A DNA stretch of 64,000 bases from Branchiostoma floridae (lineage: Eukaryota; Chordata; Leptocardii; Amphioxiformes; Branchiostomatidae). Position 1 is the first letter of the stretch. Every line of letters starts with the position of its first letter. The translations under genes and the position numbers were made by a program. Positions 56,901 to 64,000 of the stretch are shown here, in pieces. A model generated the notes under the pieces. That model was not told where the DNA came from. It was given only the letters and a program-made list of their open reading frames with translations, and searched no databases. The DNA is taken from the NCBI RefSeq assembly GCF_000003815.2, contig NC_049992.1, forward strand, positions 9,713,538 through 9,777,537, given 5' to 3'.

Positions 56901-59900
56901 GTGGCGCCCATCTCCATTTCGAGTAGCCCTTGGGCCACACATGTGCAAGCCACTACAGCAGGGGGCTGATCCGCTGGTAGTGATGTGTGTTTAACTTCCA
57001 TAACTTCCACTCTTTCTCATTAGTGCCGAGTGCTAAGCAGAGAAAGCAGCATGTACCATTTTTAAAGTAGGTATGACTTGGCCGGGGATCGAACTCACGA
57101 CCTACCGCATGCAAGGCGAACACTCTACCCACTCGGCCATTGCACTTAGTACCTGATGCCGACGCATAAATGGCAGAAACCCTTCCCGTCAGGGTCATGC
57201 CTCTTCGTAACTTAGAGCTCGCAGACTCGTCGTCCGGTCGATTTTCGCCTAATGTGAGGGGGATATAAGGACGTGGTCTCATATGTCGTGCGATCGACGT
57301 ACGATCGCTAACTTCGGGCACTTTGGGGGACAAAATCGTCTCCTGCAAAGACGTCTCCTACAAAGTTCAACTGTCTTGGTACTCAAAACGCTGTTTTGGA
57401 TTCCATGTCGGTAGTTGGTTTTGTCTCGGCCTGCCTGGAAATCCTATGGCATCAAAATCGTTCGATGATTGCACGACCTTTGCGACCGCGCCCTAACACT
57501 CCTTTGTCTCTATTCTACTGACGTGTACAACGTTGTTACCAGACAGGGCAGCTGAGTGACATGTCAGTGATGGCTGGCGGAAGGCGGAGGGGCCAGATGC
57601 TGGCCCTTGCCAGGGTGAGTGGGTCAGACGGAGAGGACATTGGAATAACAGACCTGGACACGGAGGCGGTTCTCAGCTGTGACAGAGGAAAGGTTCTGGA
57701 GGAAAATCTCTGTGGTAAGTTGGACGTGATGAGGAAATAGTAGTCCGAGTTAACTTTTTATGTATATAGATGGCACCATAATAATATCAACATGGGAAGT
57801 CTAACATTATAGCTGTCAAGACATCAACCTGCCCAGTTACTACATGTACAATATTCTTCCATCAGTGACAGTTTTAGATACATACCTCCAAATATCAGAT
57901 ATTTTTACATCTTGTTCACGGAGCGAACTAGTCTCGCGAGAGCACGGGACTAGGTCCGAGACTTGTGTAGATCTTCTGCCCCGAACCCCGCCTCCTTGTG
58001 GAGTAGGGGTAGGTAGGACTTGAGCAGCACCAAGCCCAGCTCCAACCTGCCCATCTTTAATGAGTTGGTCAAGAAGATGGTAATGGACAATAAAGGATCC
58101 TAACGGTTCGGTTTAAGAGAGTTAGTTACTGTTGTTGATTTGTGATTTCTCTACCATCTCATACATATAGTACGTGAGTACTGGCAATCTGTCCAGAACT
58201 CCATTGTCATGATCTTAGAACGTCATATTGTGAGGACGCGTATGGCGATCCATCAACACACATAATGTTGTTCCCTGACTTATCATTAGGAAAACATGAC
58301 AATAATTGACAGGAATGTGTGTGACAAAGGCCACTTACATTACTATATTTTAATGCTTCTCTATCCAGTTGACTGCCCTGTTGGTACATACTACACCGAC
58401 GTCAGTGGCGAGGCCACATGTGACGTCTGTCCGGTGGGCTCCTATCAGGACGAAGAAGGACAGACCGAGTGTATCCAGTGTGAACCTGGATTCTTCACTG
58501 CAGGCAACAACAGCAAGAACGCTACAGACTGCAGGAGTAAGACCAATATCTCATTACATCAAAGAGATAGAATGTTTCAGTTGTTTGTGTTCCTGATTGT
58601 TAAAAGACGTTTCCGGACTCGACTGTTTTATGCAATGTCACCTTGACTTTACAAATACATTCAATTTGATAGTTTTGTTTACCATGAATGAGAGTCTTGT
58701 CAGTGCAGCAATGATATCTATCAAATCAGATATTCAACAATTCACGCTATAAACGTTTTTCTAAATACTGTATAGGAAACCGAAGTAACTTTCAATTATG
58801 TTCATGAATCTTTGGCGCCTTCGTCACGAATACTTTCATCCTGACTGTCTGTCACAACTTCCTACAGGCCAGTGTCAGCCGGGGACGATTTCAGACACGG
58901 GATTAGAGTCCTGCATGTTCTGCCCAAAGGGCACGTATCAGAACCAACAGGGAGCCACTGAGTGTATCCCGTGTGAGGAGGGCACAACAACAGGAGATGT
59001 AGGCACTGTGGACAGGGAGGACTGCAGCAGTAAGAACCACATATTTCGCTAGAACATTCAGTTGATTGGATTTGTCATTTGTAAGATGGCTGTGAGGCTG
59101 AACATGTACGGACTGAAGTCGACCACTGGGTCCTGTACCCATACATTTTCATTAGTATGTTTATACAATACAAAATGTTTGTGTTTATAATAGCGACATT
59201 ATTGTTTGCAGGGTTGTGCGTACCTGGTAGCTACTCCCGGACCGGTACAGACCCGTGTGACCTGTGTCCAGTCGGGACGTTCCAATCCGCACATGGTCAA
59301 ACCGAATGTTTGTCATGTCCACTGGGCACGGGTACAGATGCCGTGGGGTCGGAGGCCTCAAGCGACTGTGTTGGTGAGTACGTTTCTATGTTAGACCTGA
59401 ATTTTATGCGTTATCTGTACAATCATCATCTACTCCAATAGTAGCCCGCTGACAAGTTGTAAACAGTTCTCGTGTCGACCATTGTCTCAATTTGCATACC
59501 AATGTCTGAACGTGTTTTGCTTATGTCTTAGGGATACATTTCATGTTGTTGCAAATGTGCACTAGAAATGGTGAAAGAGCTTATCAAATATTGTAAATGC
59601 AATGTAACACAACTGGATAAGATTAGTTGTTGCGACATTGTCACTACGGTAGTCTCAAAGTCGAGAAAGAAATATTTGTAACACAACTCAGACAACAGAG
59701 ATTATTTGCAGCTACATTGTCAGACGTTTAATCAATCAAGTAAGCTTACCTGTCCTGTGTTCTCTTGATAAGAAACGGTATCCGTTGAACCGAGACGATC
59801 GAAAGACAACCGGTAAAAACATTGCCTTTGTGTCGTCATCTTCTCCAGAGCTTGACTACTGCCAGTCCTCGCCTTGCCAAAATGGCGGATCGTGCACCAT

Positions 59901-62900
59901 GCAGGGGTCAGAGTTCATCTGCTTGTGTCCAGCTGGGTTTGAAGGTGACATGTGTGACGTCAATGTGGATGAGTGCGCGTCGATGCCATGTTACTCCTTA
60001 GCCACCTGTTTGGATAGAGGTATGATCCATAGTAATAAGCTTCCGAATTTCACAGTTTGCTTCATCATAACGTTCTAGATGTGCCCATGTGATAACGTAC
60101 ATGGCTCTAGCTTCAATGGGAACAATGATATCAAAAGGAACCCGTTATTTCACTAAGCGTTATCGTTATCTTTTCGTGTTATTTGACTCTTTTGTACATC
60201 ACGACAGTTGCCGGGTATGAGTGCGTTTGCGCTTCCGGTTGGACTGGTGAACGGTGTGACGTCAACATCGATGAGTGTGCGCCTTCGCCGTGTTTGAATG
60301 GAGCAACTTGCGTTGATGAGGTATTTGTACATACTAGACTCATACCATCAATAAATGGTGATAATAGCACACAGATATTACTGTCTTAAATGTTTTAGAT
60401 GTGGTCAATCTTAGTGCGTTCAATTACGACAATGATGGAACACTTTCGCCTTCGAAAGGGAGAGAAACCATAATATTTAACGAAAAGGGGCGTGATTTTG
60501 GGCTTGATAACAGGGAAATGGTACAGTATTACACACGGCTAATGATACTTAAAGTAAGAGTGTAAGAAACGGATGTATCCCCTTGACAGGACAACGACTT
60601 CCTGTGCCTGTGCGCGGATGGATACAGCGGTGCGTTCTGTGAAGTCAACATTGACGATTGTAGTGACAGCCCGTGTAACGACACCGCTGTGTGTGTGGAT
60701 CTGGTGGACAGTTTCCAGTGCCTCTGTCAGGACGGCTACACTGGCAAGTACTGCGAGGTCGACATCAACGACTGTGAGGCACAACCCTGTCAGAATGGCG
60801 GAAAGTGAGCATATTTCAAAAATCATTTTAGGGTGAGAGGTACATGAAATAAAGCATGGCCCTTCAACATAGGTATGTAAGGGTAGGTTTTCAAGTTGGA
60901 TGCATTCCTGGGGGTTACAATATTAATACCTATCTTTCATTGAAGCACCAGCCGTCACAGTGTTGTGAAGAGTTCCCATTTTGACGTAGTTCCGCCTTTT
61001 GCCAGGTGCACGGATGAGGTTGGAAGGTACACCTGCCAGTGCACACCTGGGTTTGTCGGCTACAACTGTGAACTGAATGTCAACGAGTGCGCGTCAAACC
61101 CCTGTCTGAACCGTGCGTACTGTGAGGACAAGATCAACTCATATCAGTGTCACTGTGCACCGGGGTTCGGAGGGACACACTGTGAAGACGGTAAGCATGT
61201 TTCGATTTGATTTGGAGTGTGGTAATGACATAATTGCTATGTTGACACATTTCGTTTATTGTTTTCCATAGAGCTAAAGATGAGGTAAATGGTCAGTCCA
61301 GTAGGGGGACTTCTTTGGCACTAGATTACGTCTTTTTATTTTGAGTTGACTTTTCTGGAAGAATGAAATACCAGTGATTTAGATAAATTCCGTTCTGGTA
61401 AGATGTCCTTCCAACATGACTTGATGAAAGCCACGTTTGTTCCTCTCTCTCCCTCAGAGCTTTCTGCAGATTTTGACCTGAAATTCCCCAAGGGAATGTT
61501 GTCCGAGTTCACCTCTGGTAAAATAGATCGAGATCTTCCGGCTGTGACAGTTGCCTTCTGGATGAAGATGGCTCAGGACAAGAAGGGCCACAAATACGTC
61601 TTCTCCTACGCAGCAGAAGAAGTGAGTAAATCCTGCATGCTTAATTGCTATCAATATTAGTGCATGAGTCCTTAGATGTGGTTGCTACAACGATACCGGT
61701 ATTTGGCGGCTAACAAATGTGCAAAAAAAAATGCATTCCTATGTAGACCTGTATTTTTCTCACTTCTATCTGGTCTTCAATATCTATCAATGCCTTTAGT
61801 AGAAGGCTGTATAAAAGCAAATTGTGCTTTTTGCCTAATAGTCACAAAAGATATGTGAATAAAATAATAGAAATATCTATCAATTTTACCGAAGGACAAG
61901 TAATGTACTGATTCAAACCACGTAATGCTTTAGCTCTGATTTGGTTTCAATGATGTTTCGCATTAGAATGGCGTGGTCCAAGACAACGCTCTTGTTATTG
62001 AGGTGGACAACTTTAACGAGTTCCTGTTCATGATCAACGGAGAGAAGATCACGACCACCGCTTCAGTAGAGGACGAGGCGTGGCACCATTACGCTTTTAC
62101 GTGGTCTTTGGGTAAGTGTGTATCGGTTTCGTTTTTTGTCGTAACTCCTCTTAGTTCTCAGCATACACATGAGCCAAGTTCCCAACTTTATCCCGATCTT
62201 AGATCATTTTCAAGTCAGAATTAATTGATGCTACTACTGTTAAAAGTGTTAACTATAGCTACTACTTGAAACACCACATGTGTTGACCAAATTCCCACCG
62301 TAGCAGGCTACCATGTTTATTACCATCGCGGCAAACTGGTTAATGTTGTTCGAGACACCAAAGCACAACAGAAAGTGATTAAAGCATATCTCAAGAATCT
62401 CAATAACAAATTTACAAACAGAAGACGTTATCTACATGGTATCTTGTACAAAAGGGAACAAGTCATCAGTGACTTGTAAGACGCACTTCTTCCGCCAAAT
62501 ACTGAGTTACAATCACGCTGCGCGTGCATGTCTCGGTCAGTTTTGCAGTGCCCCGCTGGTTATCAACTGTTCAGAGACGTCTGCTACAAGGTGTTCGACA
62601 GTGAAAAGGACTACTTCGCGTCGAAAGCTGTGTGTGAAGAGGATGGTGGCACTCTGGCAATGCCGCGGGACCAGTCTGTTAACAGTTTCCTGATCAAGCT
62701 AAGGTCTTCACTAAACCGGAACGTTAGGTACTGGATAGGACTAACGGATAGAGAGAAGGAGGGAACGTGGAGTTGGACTGATGGAAGACCACTGGGCCCC
62801 TTCTCCAGTTGGGCAGACGGGGAGCCGAATAATGCCGGGAACGAAGACTGCGTTGTTTACGCCGCTCACCCATCAGTACGGGACAGGTGGAACGACGTGC

Positions 62901-63750
62901 CATGCTCTCTCCGCTACAGATTCATCTGCCAAAAACCTGCTACGGGTGAGATGACCACTTCATAAACGTCATGTGTCCAGTATTTTGTACTACCTTGGAA
63001 TATCCATAAAAGAAAGCAGGTGTCAAATAATGTAAGCCAATAAGCTATTGATGTGGCTATAAACTAAGCTAATCAGAGCAGCATTTTGATAAACAAAGTT
63101 TACCCCCATCGTTCTGTTCAACCTGGTTCACAAGCAAAACCCACAGCTAGCTATAGATGTATATGTTTTCCTTCGAATAGTATTTTCAAAAAAATTTTGA
63201 AGATATGTTTTTAGATTCATTCCTACTCTAACAGTCACCTTGTCAACAAAGTTTGCTGAGCACGATAACAATACCCATAGCTGCACGGACCAGCTTGACG
63301 ACGACAGTGAAATAAGGGCTACAGAATGACCAATGTCTCCCCCAGTTCTACAGTGTCCTGCCGGATATCAACCCTTTAGAGGTGCATGCTATAAGGCTTA
63401 CGACACTGAGAAGGACTACGCCGAGTCAGAGGCAGTCTGTACGTCAGCCGGCGGGACCTTGGCCATGCCGCAGGACAGTTCACTCAACACCTTCCTCATT
63501 ACACTGAAAAATGCACTGAATCCTGGAGTCCGATATTGGATCGGCCTTAGCGATAAAGCAAAGGAAGGAGCTTGGCGATGGAGTAACAACAGGCCCATAG
63601 GAGACTTCTCAAGTTGGGCTGAGGGGGAACCGAACAACGCAGGGAACGAAGATTGTGCGGTTTACGCTGCTCACCCCTCAATAAAGGACAAGTGGAACGA
63701 CGTCCCGTGTACGCTTCGCTACCGGTTTATCTGCCAAGTACCGGCAACTG
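42802..63750 (+). CDS. Gene D: SVEP1/polydom-like protein with C-type lectin domains (29 exons, runs off the right edge)
   Basis: Exons: 42802-42990, 45549-45815, 47326-47434, 47822-47932, 48324-48488, 49090-49254, 49735-49828, 50457-50548, 51663-51799, 52086-52149, 52503-52691, 53048-53314, 53783-54022, 54404-54604, 55054-55200, 55457-55638, 56225-56329, 57543-57714, 58369-58536, 58868-59029, 59212-59373, 59849-60019, 60208-60320, 60590-60804, 61006-61190, 61458-61621, 61967-62111, 62541-62945, 63346-63750. All phases chain and sum to 1730 codons plus one base. Order: signal peptide, vWA, EGF, Cys-rich EGF-like, CCP x3, HYR x2, CCP, linker, GCC2/GCC3 x3, EGF array, half pentraxin, CTLD x2. 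The N-terminal two-thirds follows SVEP1, and the CTLD tail does not. Role inferred: secreted matrix or immune-type lectin. Confidence 0.88.
44250..44645 (-). mobile_element. 5'-truncated LINE 3' end with 9-bp target-site duplication
   Basis: The minus reading gives [20 protein letters not shown], then [16 protein letters not shown] and [11 protein letters not shown], the conserved C-terminus of CR1/L2-like LINE reverse transcriptases. The tail ends in a GATATAGATA-type microsatellite. Related fragments lie at 16001-16336 (minus) and about 55975-56135 (plus). Confidence 0.82.
44673..45344. mobile_element. ~670-bp DNA transposon-like element with 14-bp TIRs
   Basis: The ends AGGCCACAGCAAGT and ACTTGCTGTGGCCT are perfect inverted repeats. 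The flanks rejoin the surrounding tandem repeat (CACTAATAA / AAGAGGTAAAAG), showing an insertion. The interior lacks a transposase. Superfamily not assigned. Confidence 0.65.
44732..44943. mobile_element. MITE family 1, copy 1 (TACTGTAAATGCA ends)
   Basis: It begins TACTGTAAATGCA and ends TGCATTTACAGTA. The interior is made of repeated, mutually inverted words such as TTTAATTTCGCGGT, CGCGGTGG and CCGCGAACATTAA. It is non-coding. Copy 2 is at 51271-51468. Confidence 0.88.
48324..49254 (+). CDS. EGF-like and Cys-rich EGF-like exons of gene D
   Basis: 48324-48488 (165 nt) encodes [19 protein letters not shown], then [17 protein letters not shown] and [12 protein letters not shown]. 49090-49254 (165 nt) encodes [19 protein letters not shown] and [17 protein letters not shown]. 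Both are phase 1-1 and are the direct counterparts of gene C exons. Confidence 0.87.
48616..48654 (+). pseudogene. Duplicated 3' fragment of the EGF exon
   Basis: The 3' end of exon 48324-48488, about 38 coding bases plus its GTATGTTT donor, is repeated 166 bases downstream. It keeps the reading [12 protein letters not shown] before the donor. No in-phase acceptor precedes it, so it looks like a partial tandem duplicate rather than an alternative exon. Confidence 0.75.
49735..52691 (+). CDS. Three CCP/sushi domains of gene D
   Basis: CCP1 is 49735-49828 plus 50457-50548 ([20 protein letters not shown] to [12 protein letters not shown]). CCP2 is 51663-51799 plus 52086-52149 ([17 protein letters not shown] to [12 protein letters not shown]). 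CCP3 is 52503-52691 ([19 protein letters not shown] to [11 protein letters not shown]). Splits are at the same codons as in gene C. Introns here hold two MITEs and a LINE tail. Confidence 0.88.
50139..50340. mobile_element. MITE family 2, copy 2
   Basis: The ends GGTAACTCTAGTTCTCCTTT and, reversed, GGTAACGCTAGTTCTCCTTT pair over about 45 bp, including CCTATATCCGTTGCATTT. It is the same family as 26391-26587. It lies in the intron that splits CCP1 of gene D. Confidence 0.85.
50583..50900 (-). mobile_element. LINE 3' end fragment in a gene D intron
   Basis: The minus reading includes [20 protein letters not shown], then [10 protein letters not shown] and [11 protein letters not shown], typical of the zinc-binding C-terminus of LINE reverse transcriptases, followed by a stop and a short UTR with an AATAAAGG-type end. 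It is related to 8038-8399. Confidence 0.78.
51271..51468. mobile_element. MITE family 1, copy 2
   Basis: Begins TACTGTAAATGCA and ends TGCATTTACAGTA-like (CGCATTTACAGTA), with interior CGCGGTGG, CCGCGAAC and CGCGAAATTAAAT words as in copy 1. It lies in the intron before CCP2 of gene D. Confidence 0.87.
53048..54022 (+). CDS. Two HYR domains of gene D
   Basis: 53048-53314 (267 nt) encodes [31 protein letters not shown] and [19 protein letters not shown]. 53783-54022 (240 nt) encodes [30 protein letters not shown] and [19 protein letters not shown]. Both are phase 1-1. The first is nearly identical to gene C exon 661-395. Confidence 0.87.
54404..54604 (+). CDS. CCP/sushi domain after the HYR pair in gene D
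   Basis: This 201-nt phase 1-1 exon encodes [37 protein letters not shown] and [19 protein letters not shown]. It is the counterpart of gene A exon 31820-31632. Confidence 0.85.
55054..57714 (+). CDS. ~200-residue linker region of gene D (4 exons) with basic cleavage-like site
   Basis: 55054-55200 encodes [20 protein letters not shown] and [18 protein letters not shown]. 55457-55638 encodes [25 protein letters not shown] and the basic run [11 protein letters not shown]. 56225-56329 encodes a charged helix ([20 protein letters not shown]). 57543-57714 encodes a basic GGRRRG segment and ends [14 protein letters not shown]. No standard domain is obvious, but this place between CCP and GCC2/GCC3 is occupied by a conserved unnamed region in SVEP1. 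RKRR and VKRR fit the furin consensus. Confidence 0.8.
55368..55400. repeat. (GT)n microsatellite
   Basis: About eleven GT units followed by TTGTGTTTGT, in the intron before exon 55457. Confidence 0.9.
55975..56135 (+). mobile_element. LINE 3' tail fragment
   Basis: Plus-strand GGATAGTTTTAAAGAACGCC, TGCAAAAGTTAGGTGTTACG and GAAGGGCGGTTATACCGGCT match the reversed tails at 16001 and 44250. It ends in an ATAGATACAGAA microsatellite. It lies in the intron between linker exons 55638 and 56225. Confidence 0.75.
56880..57150 (-). mobile_element. tRNA-Ala-derived SINE, minus orientation
   Basis: The minus strand from 57150 reads GTGCAATGGCCGAGTGGGTA, GTTCGCCTTGCATGCGGTAG and GAGTTCGATCCCCGGCC: A box, anticodon arm with TGC, and B box. 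It is followed by a tail shared with 10068-10310. It is the best preserved head of the three copies. It lies in the intron before exon 57543. Confidence 0.8.
57909..58010 (+). mobile_element. Short dispersed GC-rich element, second copy
   Basis: Shares CTAGTCTCGCGAGAG, GTAGATC-TCTGCCCC and CCCCGCCTC words with the reverse strand of 19690-19790 over about 100 bases. Non-coding. Confidence 0.65.
58369..59373 (+). CDS. Three GCC2/GCC3 (ephrin-receptor-like) modules of gene D
   Basis: 58369-58536 encodes [37 protein letters not shown]. 58868-59029 encodes [35 protein letters not shown]. 59212-59373 encodes [35 protein letters not shown]. All are phase 1-1 exons of 162-168 nt with the CPxGxYxxxxGxxxCxxC pattern. 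Gene A has two. Confidence 0.88.
59849..61190 (+). CDS. EGF/cbEGF array of gene D (4 exons, about six domains)
   Basis: 59849-60019 holds EGF1 ([13 protein letters not shown]) and the start of a cbEGF ([10 protein letters not shown]). 60208-60320 completes it ([14 protein letters not shown]) and begins [10 protein letters not shown]. 60590-60804 completes that and adds [16 protein letters not shown] and [15 protein letters not shown]. 61006-61190 completes the last and adds [16 protein letters not shown] to [14 protein letters not shown]. Introns fall inside domains with mixed phases (1-1, 1-0, 0-2, 2-1), unlike the one-domain-per-exon EGFs of gene A. Confidence 0.87.
61458..62111 (+). CDS. 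N-terminal half of a pentraxin-like (LamG-fold) domain in gene D
   Basis: 61458-61621 encodes [38 protein letters not shown] and YVFSYAAEE. 61967-62111 encodes [34 protein letters not shown] and [13 protein letters not shown]. This matches the SVEP1 pentraxin through the WHH...TW strand. The second half (about 100 residues with calcium ligands and the closing cysteines) is not found. The next in-phase exon is a C-type lectin. Confidence 0.8.
62541..62945 (+). CDS. C-type lectin domain 1 of gene D
   Basis: This single 405-nt phase 1-1 exon encodes a full [45 protein letters not shown], then [21 protein letters not shown] and [11 protein letters not shown] and WND are the calcium and sugar ligands, and EPN predicts mannose-type specificity. 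It follows the pentraxin half exon in phase. Confidence 0.92.
63346..63750 (+). CDS. C-type lectin domain 2 of gene D
   Basis: A tandem copy of the preceding exon with the same 405-nt length and phases: [66 protein letters not shown] and WND are intact. Ends at a GTGAG donor, so more exons follow beyond the window. Spacing between the two copies is 805 bases. Confidence 0.92.
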
Positions 63751-64000
63751 GTGAGACGCAAAGGCTTCTGGCTGGCTTGCATCGTGTAGATTGTTGCACT
63801 GTTCCCTTCTTCAACACAGGGATGCCCATTGATACTAGAATATCGTGAATGTGTTTTCGAAATAGAGTCGAAACAAATGTTATTGTTGTTAAGATTATAG
63901 CAACGTATTAGGCCGAAGTATACTTTCACTAAATATAGTGCAAACAAAACAAACAGATCATAAGGTTATGCACATTTGGAATGGCCACTCTGTCATCAAT

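Overview
This is a eukaryotic window, most likely from an amphioxus (Branchiostoma) or a similar invertebrate deuterostome. That assignment is inference. It rests on short GT-AG exons in 0.3-6 kb introns, very dense SINE/LINE/MITE debris, and heavy shuffling of extracellular domains. There is one 100-base assembly gap (40798-40897). I found no prokaryotic signals, rRNA, CRISPR or functional tRNA.

Four gene models of secreted, multidomain proteins fill most of the window. I built them exon by exon from splice sites and reading phase, and nearly every domain exon is phase 1-1. Gene C (minus, 7549 to 395, running off the left edge) and gene D (plus, 42802 to 63750, running off the right edge) are paralogues in opposite orientation. 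Both share the order of a SVEP1/polydom protein: signal peptide, vWA with MIDAS, EGF, Cys-rich EGF-like module, three CCP/sushi domains and HYR. Gene D continues with a second HYR, another CCP, a 200-residue linker with a furin-like basic cluster, three GCC2/GCC3 ephrin-receptor-like modules, EGFs and the first half of a pentraxin domain. It then switches in phase to two C-type lectin domains instead of the long CCP array of vertebrate SVEP1.

Between them on the minus strand lie gene A (41623 to 28165) and gene B (21978 to 15008). Gene A has a signal peptide, three EGFs, four cbEGFs, CCP, two cbEGFs, two CCPs, two HYRs, CCP, a short linker, two GCC2/GCC3 modules and Ig: 23 exons and 1111 codons plus a stop. 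Gene B has Ig, Ig, a trypsin-like serine protease, three EGFs, CCP and PAN/apple. B has no visible first exon and its first exon is phase 1, so A and B may be one gene. The EGF-EGF-CCP trio in B is a close copy of three exons in A. A and D start head to head about 1.2 kb apart.

Introns and intergenic DNA hold several mobile-element families: 5'-truncated LINE tails (three with target-site duplications readable by eye), a tRNA-Ala-like SINE in three copies, at least six foldback/MITE families (two with two copies each here, plus a shared GC-rich element), a 545-bp tandem duplication, and a 42-bp minisatellite with an 84-bp higher-order period inside an intron of B. Intron 1 of D is a nest of insertions inside a tandem repeat.

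Functionally the locus looks like a cluster of extracellular matrix or humoral proteins that combine adhesion (vWA, HYR, EGF), complement-like (CCP, protease), Ig and lectin modules. This is inference from domains only.
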